The notes below the pieces were generated by a model. That model was not told the DNA's origin. It did not search any database and worked only from the letters and a program-made list of their open reading frames with translations. A stretch of 64,000 nt of DNA from DSWT01 sp035373625 (GTDB lineage Bacteria; Chloroflexota; Anaerolineae; B4-G1; SLSP01), in contig DAOSNS010000009.1 in assembly GCA_035373625.1 (NCBI GenBank), positions 55,699 to 119,698 on the forward strand, in the 5' to 3' direction. Positions within the stretch are counted from its first letter, which is position 1, and each line of letters opens with the position of its first letter. Positions 23,849-32,575 of the stretch are shown here, one piece after another. The position numbers and the translations under genes are program-made.

Positions 23849-24910
23849 TCAAGCCCCCAAAACTTGCCGCATCAAACGCAGCCAGTTGCCGCTCAGAATG
23901 GCCGTGACGTCGGCGACCGTGTAACCGCGTTCGCTCAGCAGGTCGCCGAGTTTCCCCAGGTCGGCGATAGAGTCCAGCCCTTCGGGAATGGCTTCACGTC
24001 CGAATCCGCCGTCGAAATCCGAACCGATCCCCACAAAGCGCGCGTCGCCGGTCACCTGGCAGATATGATCCACCACTTCGGCCACGCGCGTCAGGGGAAG
24101 TCGGGCGTCGCCGTTACGCCACGCTTTGTCCAACATCGCGTTGAAGGGCACGACGCCGATCACACCATCGCGGTCGGCAATGCGACGGATCAGCGCGTCG
24201 GGAAGCTGGCGCGGGGAATCCGCAAATGCCCGCGGATTCGCGTGGGTGGCCACAACCGGGCCGGGATAGCGATCCAACGCCTCGTAAGCGGCCTCTTCCC
24301 ACAGATGACTGAGATCGAGCAGCAGGTTGTAATCGGCCATAACCGCGAGCAGCTTGCGCCCTTCATCGGTCAGGGAGCCGGGCGCGGCATTACCACCGGC
24401 GTAGCGCGTGCCCATTGCCCAGGCAAGCCCCACGCCGCGCAATCCCCGTTCCACCCACCAGCCTATTTCGCCCGGCTCGCGCAGTGGCTCCGCCCCTTCC
24501 ATCACGACGAAAAGGCCGAGGCGGGGCTGGTCGGTTTTCCAGGAAGTCAACACAGCCTCCAAATCAGCGTTGGAGTTCAGCAGGACAACCCATTCGTGCT
24601 CATCGGCCAGCCGGCGATAGTAGTCAAGCTGGAGCACGGCGTAGCGGTGCGCTTCCTCAGGTGTGCGATAGACTTGCAGTTCCACCCTCCCCGGGCGCGC
24701 GGGCGCGACGAAAATGCTGGCGCCCACCACTGCCACCCGTCCTTCAAGGAGCGCGGGCAGCGTCGTCAGGCACATGCCGGACGAGGGGATAGGCGGCGGC
24801 GTTTCGGTTTCATGGGCACGGACCTCTGCTACGGGACGCAGTAAGTCACGTCCCAGCACAACGGCATTGTAAGCCAAATCCAGATGGGCATCTACAAGAA
24901 TCTGTGTCAT
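23849..24910 (-). CDS. Membrane dipeptidase-type peptidase M19
   Basis: 353 residues from the ATG at 24910 (GGAGGAAACG just upstream; an in-frame GTG five codons earlier is less likely). The zinc motif HxD is H9/D11 in VDAHLDL. The bridging glutamate lies in VVMEGAEPL, with later histidines in LLDLSHLWEEA and VVATHANPR and the aspartate in GIGSDFDGG. Bacterial M19 enzymes hydrolyse dipeptides, including D-residues, or act on other amide bonds. No signal peptide is present, so the protein is probably cytoplasmic. Confidence 0.92.
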   Translation of the reverse strand: MTQILVDAHLDLAYNAVVLGRDLLRPVAEVRAHETETPPPIPSSGMCLTTLPALLEGRVAVVGASIFVAPARPGRVELQVYRTPEEAHRYAVLQLDYYRRLADEHEWVVLLNSNADLEAVLTSWKTDQPRLGLFVVMEGAEPLREPGEIGWWVERGLRGVGLAWAMGTRYAGGNAAPGSLTDEGRKLLAVMADYNLLLDLSHLWEEAAYEALDRYPGPVVATHANPRAFADSPRQLPDALIRRIADRDGVIGVVPFNAMLDKAWRNGDARLPLTRVAEVVDHICQVTGDARFVGIGSDFDGGFGREAIPEGLDSIADLGKLGDLLSERGYTVADVTAILSGNWLRLMRQVLGA

Positions 24911-24946
24911 CGTTTCCTCCACCACACCCCCGGCCTTATTGACCGC

Positions 24947-24974
24947 TTGCTTATACGCACGCCAAGAGTATACT
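24947..24974 (+). promoter_or_regulatory. Promoter of the duplicated-domain membrane protein and miaB
   Basis: TTGCTT (24947-24952), 16-bp spacer, TATACT (24969-24974). The leader of about 115 nt contains a tract of CAACTTCAAACATTTCAA-like units (25037-25075) before the ribosome site. Confidence 0.6.
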
Positions 24975-25094
24975 CACTTTTGAAGAAAAATGTAGCGCGG
25001 GATTATAACCCGGCTACCAGAGCGGACACAAGGAACATCCCAACTTCAAACATTTCAACATTCAAAGGGTTTTCTTGAGGAAGAGGGTAGAAGA

Positions 25095-25883
25095 ATGGAG
25101 ACGGATTCTTTCACAGATATTCTCTTGCCAATGATCTTTTTCCTTGTCATCGGCATCATCGGTGTCACTGCCTGGACGACGTGGTTGATTTTCAGGATCA
25201 GGTATAAAGACAAACTGCAAGGCACGGTTACGCCTCCGCCGGAGGCGCTGTTCCCTGAATCGGAGCACAGGGCGTCCTATCTCTTGGGGCTGACGCACAC
25301 CCCAGATGGGGCATGGGAGGTTGATGTGCAGGGTGTGCACTATGCCTCCCTGGAAGCCGTCCCCAATGACGACCTGCGTCAGGAAGTTGTGGCGGGATTG
25401 AAAGAACTGGTTGCTTTCGCCCGTTCCTACGTCCAGCGGGAACAAACGGCCAGGAAACAACCCCAACCTGAACCTCACGCCAAACCGTTCCCTGAGACGG
25501 TGACGCCCGTAGCCTCCCCAGTGCCGCAAGCGACGGAACCCCAGCTCACGCCCTTCTCGTCTGTGGCTAAACCTGCCGGCGGGCAAGCCGTTCAGGATAG
25601 ATTGCGCGTTTACCTCAAAGGGGAACCGGAACTCAAACGCCCGGACGCGGCGCCGACCATTCTGCCGACACTCGACCTGGCGCGTGAGATCGGCGAGATC
25701 GTCGCCGAAATGCAGGCGCGCATTCCTTCACTGGCGCATCGTTCCATACGGCTGCAGAACGCGCCAAGCGGTGGTGTCCAGTTTGCCATTGACGGCATTG
25801 TCTACCCCAATGTGGACGAAATCCCTGATGCGGACATCCAGGCTTTGATCCGCGCCGCGACGAAGGAGTGGGAACGCCGTTAA
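25095..25883 (+). CDS. Single-pass membrane protein with a duplicated cytoplasmic domain, unknown function
   Basis: 262 residues. One membrane helix lies at about 9-34 (LLPMIFFLVIGIIGVTAWTTW). A domain at about 70-115 contains VDVQGVHYASLEAVPNDDLRQEV. A proline-rich linker (about 120-165) follows, then a C-terminal domain (about 185-262) with FAIDGIVYPNVDEIPDADIQALI. The two quoted segments are alike (a D-G-x-x-Y core, then a short V/I-P-[N/D]-x-D-[L/I] helix start), suggesting an internal duplication. The ATG follows a GAGG-type site. It ends one base before miaB starts and is surely co-transcribed. I do not recognise the family. Confidence 0.75.
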   Translation: METDSFTDILLPMIFFLVIGIIGVTAWTTWLIFRIRYKDKLQGTVTPPPEALFPESEHRASYLLGLTHTPDGAWEVDVQGVHYASLEAVPNDDLRQEVVAGLKELVAFARSYVQREQTARKQPQPEPHAKPFPETVTPVASPVPQATEPQLTPFSSVAKPAGGQAVQDRLRVYLKGEPELKRPDAAPTILPTLDLAREIGEIVAEMQARIPSLAHRSIRLQNAPSGGVQFAIDGIVYPNVDEIPDADIQALIRAATKEWERR

Positions 25884-25884
25884 C

Positions 25885-27243
25885 ATGCAGTATCACATCT
25901 GGACGATCGGCTGTCAGATGAACGTCGCCGATTCGCAGCGCACCGCTGCCGGCCTGGAACGGCTCGGCTACACCCCTGCGGCGCGCGCCGAAGACGCCGA
26001 TGTGATCATCCTCAATACCTGTGTGGTGCGCCAGCAGCCGGAGGATAAGGCGGTGAGCCGCTTGAACCAGTTGCGGCGCGTCAAGGAGCGTCACCCGGAA
26101 CGGGTTCTGGCGTTGATGGGCTGCATGGTCGGTGTAAAGGAGACGGCAGCGCTCCAGACGCGCTTCCCCTGGGTGGATGTCTTCCTGCCGCCCTCTGATC
26201 CCACGGAGTTATGGGCGCTGCTCGCCGAGCGCGGCCATCTGGACGAAGCCCAGACGCTCATCGCCGACGCCGAAGCACGCCGCCTGGCCCTGGGACGCGC
26301 CGATACCATCCTGCCGCCTTCAGCACAAGCGCACATCGTCAGCGCGCACCTCCCCATCGTGCTCGGCTGTTCGCATGCCTGCACCTACTGCGTCATCCCC
26401 TACCGCCGTGGGGCGGAGCGCAGCCGTCCGCCGGAAGCGATCCTCGCCGAGGCGCGACAGATGGCAGCACAGGGCGTCAAGGAAATCACGTTGTTAGGAC
26501 AAATCGTGGATCGCTACGGCTATGACCTGCCCGAATTTGCCGGAGCCGTCGAAACCCCGCTGGTCACGTTGCTGCGGCAGATTCACGAAATCGAGGGGCT
26601 GGAGCGGTTGCGCTTCCTCACCAGCCATCCCAACTGGATGAAGGATGACTTGCTGGATGCCGTGGCCGAACTGCCCAAAGTCTGTGAGCACATCGAGGTT
26701 CCCATCCAGGCCGGTGATGATGAGGTACTGGCGCGCATGCGGCGCGGCTACACCGTGGATGACTATCGGCGGTTGGTGGCGCGCCTGCGTGAGACGATCT
26801 CCGGCGTCTCTATCGCCACCGACATCATCGTGGGTTTCCCCGGCGAGACCGAGGCGCAGTTCCAACACACCTATGATTTACTGGCGGAACTCAAGCTCGA
26901 CAAAGCGCACATTGCGCGTTACTCGGCGCGCCCTTTGACCGTCGCCACACGCACGCTGGATGACGACGTGCCGCAGGAGGAGAAAGAGCGACGGCGTAAG
27001 GCATTGGACGACCTGCAAGCTACGATCCTGGAGGAGCTGAACGCCCGCTATCTTGGCCAGACGGTAGAAGTGCTGGTCGAAGGCCGCCAGGTCAAACAAA
27101 AACGCTGGTTCGGGCGTACCCGCACCGAGCGGCTGGTCTTCTTTCCGGCGGAGGGGGATTGGCTCGGTCGGCTGGCGCAGGTCAAGATCACCTGGACCGG
27201 ACCGTGGTCGCTGGTGGGGGAACTTGCGGCAGGGTGTGGGTGA
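25885..27243 (+). CDS. miaB: tRNA-2-methylthio-N6-dimethylallyladenosine synthase MiaB
   Basis: A 452-residue methylthiotransferase of the radical SAM superfamily. The N-terminal domain carries the auxiliary-cluster cysteines in TIGCQMN, NTCVVR and MGCMVG. The radical SAM cluster is GCSHACTYCVIPYRRG, and a C-terminal TRAM domain starts about residue 385. It adds a methylthio group to i6A37 of tRNAs. The usual GQNVNSYG motif is changed to GQIVDRYG, so a relation to another MiaB-like subgroup cannot be excluded. The hydroxyl-rich start MQYHIWTIGCQMN fits MiaB. Confidence 0.88.
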   Translation: MQYHIWTIGCQMNVADSQRTAAGLERLGYTPAARAEDADVIILNTCVVRQQPEDKAVSRLNQLRRVKERHPERVLALMGCMVGVKETAALQTRFPWVDVFLPPSDPTELWALLAERGHLDEAQTLIADAEARRLALGRADTILPPSAQAHIVSAHLPIVLGCSHACTYCVIPYRRGAERSRPPEAILAEARQMAAQGVKEITLLGQIVDRYGYDLPEFAGAVETPLVTLLRQIHEIEGLERLRFLTSHPNWMKDDLLDAVAELPKVCEHIEVPIQAGDDEVLARMRRGYTVDDYRRLVARLRETISGVSIATDIIVGFPGETEAQFQHTYDLLAELKLDKAHIARYSARPLTVATRTLDDDVPQEEKERRRKALDDLQATILEELNARYLGQTVEVLVEGRQVKQKRWFGRTRTERLVFFPAEGDWLGRLAQVKITWTGPWSLVGELAAGCG

Positions 27244-27366
27244 CGAATGTCCCCTTGTTAACACTTGGCCGGGTTGAAGAAGCTGTACAGGTTGCCGAAA
27301 GCAGGGTTGTAATGGCGTACTATGCTATTGTGCCGACAACCGACAAATTACCCCTCAGGAGATGTT

Positions 27367-28740
27367 ATGCATAATACCCAACCTCTGGACATCGCTATCA
27401 TCGGCGCGGGTGTGACCGGCCTGAGCGCCGCTTATGATTTGCTCAAGGCCGGTCATCGCGTGACCGTCTACGAAGCACGGCCCTATGTTGGCGGGTTGGC
27501 GGCGGGCTTCAAAGATGAGGCGTGGGAGTGGCCGCTGGAACGCTTCTACCACCACATTTTCGCCGGCGACCGGGACATCATCGGCCTCGTTAACGAAATC
27601 GGCATCGGTGATCGGCTCTTCTTCCCAAGCCCGGTCACATCCATCTACAAAGACGGACGCCTGTATCCCATCAACAAGCCCATGTTCGGCCCGTGGCTGG
27701 AGAAGCTCCCGCTCGGTAAACAACTCGCTACCCTGAGCGATCTGGTGGCGGCGGCGCTGCGTGTGCTGGCCTTCACGCCGATCCCGCTGCCGGCGCGCTT
27801 CCGTGTAGGGCTGGCGACGGCCTACATCCGCTACACCCGCCGCTGGCAGCCCTTCGAGCGGGTCACGGCGCACGAGTGGCTCACGCGCGCCGTCGGATCA
27901 CGCGCTTACGAGGCGTTCTGGCAACCGCTGCTCGAAGGCAAGTTCGGCGAGGATTACCGGCAGGTCAACATGGCGTGGTTCTGGGCACGGATTGTGGCCC
28001 GCAGTCCCCGACTGGGCTACTTCGTCGGCGGATTTCAGGGATTCGTGGAGGCATTGGCCGACGCGATCCGCGCGCACGGCGGCGATGTGCGCCTGGAAAA
28101 TCACGTGCGCGGCATCCATCCTGAAGCCGATGGCCGCATCCGCCTGGAGTTGCGCGCTGGCGATCAAGTGCATGACCGCGTGCTGGCGACGTGCTCACCG
28201 CAGATGCTCAAGGCGCGCACCCCTACCCTGCCGGCTTCATACACCGCCGGGCTGGACAAGCTCAAGTCCACAGGTGCGGTGGTGCTGGTGCTGGCGCTCA
28301 AGCATCCCGTCACCCGTGAGCATTACTGGATCAACATCCCCAAGCGCGAAGGATTCCCCTTCCTGGCTTTTGTGGAACACACCAATTACATTGATCCACG
28401 CCATTATGGCGGTGATCATCTCGTTTATTGCGGCGATTATCTTCCACCTGAACACTCATACTTCGAGATGGAACCGGAAGCGATGGTGGAACTCTTCATC
28501 CCCGCGATCCAGCGGCTCAATCCGGCGTTCGAGCGTTCGTGGATTCGCAAGTACTGGAAATTCAGCGAGATCTACGCCCAGCCGGTGCCCTTTCTCAACC
28601 ACTCGGAGAACATTCCGCCCTTACAGACGCCCATCCCCAACCTGTACATGGCGAACATGAGCCAGGTGTATCCGTGGGATCGGGGCACGAATTACGCGGT
28701 CGAAATCGGGCGGCGTGCGGCGCGGGAAATGGTGGGATAA
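27367..28740 (+). CDS. NAD(P)/FAD-dependent oxidoreductase (protoporphyrinogen oxidase/amine oxidase-like)
   Basis: 457 residues from the ATG at 27367 (AGGAG site; upstream frame has no support). The FAD motif is IIGAGVTGLSAAYDLLKAGHRVTVYEAR (about 12-39), followed by YVGGLAAGF. A central substrate domain and the C-terminal FAD-closing stretch NLYMANMSQVYPWDRGTNYAVEIGRRAA complete the fold. The family includes protoporphyrinogen oxidase, UDP-galactopyranose mutase-like enzymes and polyprenyl desaturases. No haem or carotenoid genes lie nearby, so the reaction is open. Confidence 0.8.
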   Translation: MHNTQPLDIAIIGAGVTGLSAAYDLLKAGHRVTVYEARPYVGGLAAGFKDEAWEWPLERFYHHIFAGDRDIIGLVNEIGIGDRLFFPSPVTSIYKDGRLYPINKPMFGPWLEKLPLGKQLATLSDLVAAALRVLAFTPIPLPARFRVGLATAYIRYTRRWQPFERVTAHEWLTRAVGSRAYEAFWQPLLEGKFGEDYRQVNMAWFWARIVARSPRLGYFVGGFQGFVEALADAIRAHGGDVRLENHVRGIHPEADGRIRLELRAGDQVHDRVLATCSPQMLKARTPTLPASYTAGLDKLKSTGAVVLVLALKHPVTREHYWINIPKREGFPFLAFVEHTNYIDPRHYGGDHLVYCGDYLPPEHSYFEMEPEAMVELFIPAIQRLNPAFERSWIRKYWKFSEIYAQPVPFLNHSENIPPLQTPIPNLYMANMSQVYPWDRGTNYAVEIGRRAAREMVG

Positions 28741-28764
28741 GGAGAGAAAATTTTGTTGATGGTT

Positions 28765-28799
28765 AAAAAACCCTGGGCTTCATCAAGAAGCCCAGGGTT
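28765..28799 (-). terminator. Terminator of the FmdB-type gene
   Basis: 12-bp perfect stem AACCCTGGGCTT/AAGCCCAGGGTT (28769-28780 with 28788-28799), followed on the minus strand by six T. It also lies just after the convergent oxidoreductase gene. Confidence 0.8.
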
Positions 28800-28810
28800 G
28801 CGTTTATGGG

Positions 28811-29044
28811 TTAGTGACCTCCACACGATGCGCATGAACTGCTGGAGCACGAAGCGCATCCACCGCCTCCGCCGGCGCCTTTGAGCGGACTGCTGCCGCT
28901 GTTGGCGAAGAACAACGACAGCCCGCGTTTGGTCTTCTCGGCGCCGCAAACCGGACAGGTAATCGGCGCATCGGCATCCTTCATCGCGCGCCGTGCGTCG
29001 AAGCGTGCTCCACATTCCTGACAACTATATTCATAAATCGGCAT
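28811..29044 (-). CDS. FmdB-family zinc-ribbon protein
   Basis: A 77-residue protein starting MPIYEYSCQECGARFD, the standard FmdB/CxxC_CxxC opening. The zinc cysteines are C8, C11, C30 and C33. The tail is a Gly/Ser/Cys-rich run with extra Cys pairs (GGCASCSSSSCASCGGH). The family is named after a putative regulator of formamidase/amide operons, but most members have no proven function. The leader upstream holds a tract of AATCCCCAATC-like units (29055-29100). Confidence 0.85.
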   Translation of the reverse strand: MPIYEYSCQECGARFDARRAMKDADAPITCPVCGAEKTKRGLSLFFANSGSSPLKGAGGGGGCASCSSSSCASCGGH

Positions 29045-29108
29045 TTTGCACCTCGTTGGTTAGGGATTGGGGATTAGTAATGAGGAATCCACAATCACTC
29101 ACTACTCT

Positions 29109-29411
29109 TTACCCTTCACTATTGATCAGCTCGGTTAATTCTTGGGCTTTGACGTATCCTTCCACAGTGATTTGTTGGCTTCGCACCCCCGGAACTCCGG
29201 CGACAGCGTGTTTGATGTCCAGGGCCAGGCTGTGCGCGATGGGACATAACGGCGATGAGGGACGGAAAGTGTAAACGACTTTCCCCGTCGCCTCGTCAAC
29301 GGTCAAATCCTCCACCAGACGCATGCGCAGCACATCAATGCCGGTCTCGGGATCAATGACCTCCACCAGCCGCATCAGGATTTGTTCACGCAGGGTCATC
29401 TCCAGCGCCAT
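29109..29411 (-). CDS. DUF59/MIP18-family iron-sulfur cluster assembly protein (SufT/PaaD-like)
   Basis: 100 residues from the ATG at 29411, which has a GGAGG site; an in-frame upstream ATG would place translation ahead of the promoter. The sequence LMRLVEVIDPETGIDVLRMRLVEDL then FRPSSPLCPIAHSLALDIKHAV matches the MIP18 fold, including the reactive cysteine in PLCP. The family helps iron-sulfur maturation (SufT) or PaaABCE assembly (PaaD). Here it stands apart from suf genes; a general role in cluster assembly is inferred. Confidence 0.85.
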   Translation of the reverse strand: MALEMTLREQILMRLVEVIDPETGIDVLRMRLVEDLTVDEATGKVVYTFRPSSPLCPIAHSLALDIKHAVAGVPGVRSQQITVEGYVKAQELTELINSEG

Positions 29412-29430
29412 CACCTTACCTCCGTTACCC

Positions 29431-29439
29431 ATTATACCA
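29431..29439 (-). promoter_or_regulatory. Extended -10 promoter of the DUF59 gene
   Basis: On the minus strand TGGTATAAT, about 20 bases before the ATG, giving a very short leader. It lies back-to-back with the plus-strand promoter at 29451. Confidence 0.5.
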
Positions 29440-29450
29440 GAATTTGCCAT

Positions 29451-29479
29451 TTGAAGCTATCGGAGTTTTATGCTATGAT
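29451..29479 (+). promoter_or_regulatory. Promoter of the amidohydrolase-CYTH / HD unit
   Basis: TTGAAG (29451-29456), 17-bp spacer, TATGAT (29474-29479) with TGC directly before it (extended -10). The leader contains a tract of CAACGTTC-type units (29488-29522) before the ribosome site GGGGAGG. Confidence 0.65.
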
Positions 29480-29543
29480 GGATCAAACAACGTTCCAACG
29501 TGTTGACGCACCAACGTTCAAGCGATTTTCAGGGGAGGCACAC

Positions 29544-31541
29544 ATGCACGATCGTGAGGCTAAAATCGTAGTGGACAAGCTGATCACGGCAGACTTTGTG
29601 GTGACGATGAACCCCACCTATGACGTTTTCACGCCCGGCGCGGTAGCCGTCACCGGAGATAGCATTGTGACGGTCGGCCCCCGCGACGCGCTGCTTGCGG
29701 CGTACATCGCCAAAGAGCGGGTGGATGCCGGCAACGCCGTCGTGATGCCGGGCCTCATCAACACGCATGGGCACGCACCGATGACGTTGCTGCGCGCGCT
29801 GGTGGACGATCTACGGCTGGATGTGTGGCTGATGGGCTACGTGATGCCCGTCGAAGGCAACTTCGTCAATGCGAATTTCTGCTGGATGGGCACGCAGTTG
29901 GCGGCGGCGGAAATGATCCGTTCGGGCACAACAACTTTTATGGATATGTACTACTTCGAGGAAGCGGTCGCCGATGCCGCCGTGCAGGCCGGGATGCGGG
30001 CCGTATGCGCGCAAACGGTACTCAAGTTCCCCACGCCGGATTCCGGCAGCTACGAGGAAGGGCTGGCGCGCTCCCGTGATTACATCATGCGCTGGAAGGG
30101 CCATCCACTCATCATCCCGGCGATCGCGCCGCACGCGCCCTACACCGTCACGCCGGATTTACTGGAAGATGCCGTCAAGCTGGCCCTGGAATACGACATC
30201 CCCTTGCACATCCACGTGGCCGAAACGGCCCAGGAAGTCGTGGATCATCGCAGAGAATACGGCATCTCGCCGGTGCCGTGGCTTGAGAAATTGGGCGTCT
30301 TCGAGGCCAAAACCACGGCGGCGCATTGCGTGCATGTTGATGAAGATGAAATGCGCATCCTGCAACAGTACAATGTCGGTGTGGCGCACAATCCAAGCAG
30401 CAACATGAAGCTCTCCAGCGGCATCGCGCCGGTTGCGAAGATGCTGGAATTGGGCGTCAACGTGGGCATCGGCACCGACGGCGCGGCGAGCAACAACGAT
30501 CTGGATATGATCGAGGAACTGCGCCTGGCGAGCTTCCTCGCCAAAGTCGCCGTGATGAATCCCACGGCCCTGCCCGCACGGCAGGTGATCGAGATGGCGA
30601 CGATTATGGGCGCACGCGCCATGCACATCGAGCATCTGACCGGCTCGCTGGAACCGGGAAAGCGCGCCGACCTGATCGCCATTTCGATGGACAGTGCCCA
30701 CCACATGCCTTACTTCCGCCACTTCGCCGACAGCCTCTACGCCCGCCTGGCCTACGCGATGAACCAGGAAGACGTGCGGGATGTGATGGTGAACGGGGCA
30801 TGGCTGATGCGCGACCGACGCCTGCTCACCGTGGACGTCGAAGCGCTGCGCGAAGAAACCACGCTCCTGGCGCAGAAAATTGACACGTTCCTGATCCGCC
30901 GCGAAGAAAGCGTGTTGAGCAAACTCGTCGCCATCGGTGGCGTGGCGCAGGACAAGACCTTTGAAGTACAGGTGAAAGTACGCAGTGACGATCTGACGGC
31001 CCTGCAACTGCGACTGCACGCCTCGCCCGAAATCACCTTTGTCCGTGGCTCACAACGCACCCAGTATGACACCTACTTCATCTTCAACGACCAATGGGAA
31101 AGCCGTTTACGTTACCGCGAGGACGAAGTGCGGCATCTCGACACCGGCGAACTGATAGACGTGATCTACCGCCTCACCTTGACGACGATAGCGAAAGAGC
31201 GCGAATATGCGCACTCAATTTTGCTCTCCCGTGCGCGCTTTGACGCAGCGGCAACGCGCAGCCGGCGCTTCTACGAAGAATACTTCAAGCCGGAGCGCGT
31301 CATCGAAGTCCACAAAACGCGCCGCCGCTACCACATCCGCTATGGCGGCACCGACTTTTCGATCAACCTGGATCACATCCTCAAACCAGAAGGCGGCGGC
31401 TCATTCCTGGAGATCAAGAGCCGCACCTGGTCACGGCAAGACGCCGAACGCAAAGCGGCGTTGATCGGGGAACTGCTCAGGGCGCTCCAGGTGCCCGACG
31501 AAGCGTTGGTGCGGGCGGAGTATGTGGATTTGGCGGGATGA
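29544..31541 (+). CDS. Fusion of an MTA/SAH-deaminase-type amidohydrolase with a CYTH-like domain
   Basis: 665 residues from the ATG at 29544 (GGGGAGG site). Residues about 10-455 are a metal-dependent amidohydrolase of the 5'-methylthioadenosine/S-adenosylhomocysteine deaminase type: THGH at about 74-77, HIHVAET, HCVHVDEDE and GTDGAASNNDLDM near 312. From about residue 470 a second domain begins with FEVQVKV, then YDTYFIFNDQWESRLRYRED, VHKTRRRYHI, FSINLDHIL and FLEIKSRTWS. This order of charged beta-strands fits a CYTH (adenylate cyclase/thiamine-triphosphatase) tunnel, except that the first motif is ExQxK instead of ExExK. The pairing is not one I know. It overlaps the next gene by four bases. 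Confidence 0.8.
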   Translation: MHDREAKIVVDKLITADFVVTMNPTYDVFTPGAVAVTGDSIVTVGPRDALLAAYIAKERVDAGNAVVMPGLINTHGHAPMTLLRALVDDLRLDVWLMGYVMPVEGNFVNANFCWMGTQLAAAEMIRSGTTTFMDMYYFEEAVADAAVQAGMRAVCAQTVLKFPTPDSGSYEEGLARSRDYIMRWKGHPLIIPAIAPHAPYTVTPDLLEDAVKLALEYDIPLHIHVAETAQEVVDHRREYGISPVPWLEKLGVFEAKTTAAHCVHVDEDEMRILQQYNVGVAHNPSSNMKLSSGIAPVAKMLELGVNVGIGTDGAASNNDLDMIEELRLASFLAKVAVMNPTALPARQVIEMATIMGARAMHIEHLTGSLEPGKRADLIAISMDSAHHMPYFRHFADSLYARLAYAMNQEDVRDVMVNGAWLMRDRRLLTVDVEALREETTLLAQKIDTFLIRREESVLSKLVAIGGVAQDKTFEVQVKVRSDDLTALQLRLHASPEITFVRGSQRTQYDTYFIFNDQWESRLRYREDEVRHLDTGELIDVIYRLTLTTIAKEREYAHSILLSRARFDAAATRSRRFYEEYFKPERVIEVHKTRRRYHIRYGGTDFSINLDHILKPEGGGSFLEIKSRTWSRQDAERKAALIGELLRALQVPDEALVRAEYVDLAG

Positions 31542-32575
31542 GGGAAGAATTCCTGACGGAAGCGATGCCCCCCATCCCCCTCCATGACCCCGTCTACGGC
31601 GAGGTGACCTTCATCGAGCCTTTGTTCATTGACCTGTACCACGCCGACGCGGTGCAGCGGCTCAAGGCGATCTATCAGGGCGGTGTGACGGCGTTCATCC
31701 GGCCGCAACGTGCGACGACACGGCTCGACCACTGCCTGGGGGTGGCAGCGCTGTTGCGTCGTCTGGGCGCCGATCCCGTGGAGCAGGCCGCCGGGCTGCT
31801 CCACGATGCGCCGCACACGGCTTTCTCGCATGTCGTGGATTTTGTTTTCCCCAACCGTGCCCATACTTACCACGAGGTGCATCGTGAGACGATGCTGGAA
31901 GGCTCTCAAATCCCCGCCATCTGCGCACGGCACGAGCTGGATTGGCACTATGTCACCGAGGCGGAGAATTTCCCGCTGCTTGAGCAACCTCTACCCTGGC
32001 TTTGTGCCGACCGGCTGGATTACTTCTTGCGTGACGGCGCCGTGGACATCGGCACGTTTTCGGCTGCCGATGCGCAAGCGCTGTTGCCCCATCTGCGCGT
32101 TTGGGATGCCTGTGACGCGCCTGACCGAACCGGTCAGATCGTCGTGGATGATATAGAGGCCGCCCGTTGGCTTGGTGAGCAGTTCATCCACCTGGACGAT
32201 GTGTGCTGGTGTTCGGTGCAGGAGGTGGGTTGGTACGCCGTGATGGCTCAGGCGTTGCGCGCCGCATTGGAACGCGGCTTGCTCATCGAGGCGGATTTTA
32301 TGGGCACGGATGCGGTGCTGTTCGAACGTCTCCGCGCCGCCAACGAACCGACCATTCAACGCTGGCTGGCATTGCTGCGGCCTGATGTGGATTTTGTCCG
32401 CGATCCCACACATCCCGATCTGGTAGCGCTGCCCAAAGTGCGCGCGGTTGATCCACCGGTGCTGGTAGATGGGCATGCCGTTCCGCTCTCACACCTGGAC
32501 GCCGCGTTTGCGCGTCACCGCGAAGCCTATATCGCCAGCAAACAGGGCGAATGGCCGTTGCGCATCGTGGCCTGA
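31538..32575 (+). CDS. HD-domain phosphohydrolase (SAMHD1/dGTPase-like)
   Basis: 345 residues. The HD metal site is formed by H65 (RLDHCLGV), H89-D90 (LLHDAPHTAFSH) and an aspartate in CADRLDYFLRD. The layout, with an N-terminal substrate-entry region containing DAVQRLKAIYQGG, is that of the YdhJ/SAMHD1-like HD proteins, which hydrolyse nucleoside triphosphates or nucleic acid ends. The start ATG overlaps the stop of the amidohydrolase-CYTH gene (ATGA), so both proteins are made together. Confidence 0.88.
   Translation: MREEFLTEAMPPIPLHDPVYGEVTFIEPLFIDLYHADAVQRLKAIYQGGVTAFIRPQRATTRLDHCLGVAALLRRLGADPVEQAAGLLHDAPHTAFSHVVDFVFPNRAHTYHEVHRETMLEGSQIPAICARHELDWHYVTEAENFPLLEQPLPWLCADRLDYFLRDGAVDIGTFSAADAQALLPHLRVWDACDAPDRTGQIVVDDIEAARWLGEQFIHLDDVCWCSVQEVGWYAVMAQALRAALERGLLIEADFMGTDAVLFERLRAANEPTIQRWLALLRPDVDFVRDPTHPDLVALPKVRAVDPPVLVDGHAVPLSHLDAAFARHREAYIASKQGEWPLRIVA

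Noticed and set aside
27244..27366. Promoter before the FAD oxidoreductase
   Set aside because: Candidate boxes (TTGCCG and TACTAT) are 20 bp apart, too far for confidence.
30159..31019. 286-residue ORF on the minus strand
   Set aside because: Antisense shadow of the amidohydrolase-CYTH gene.
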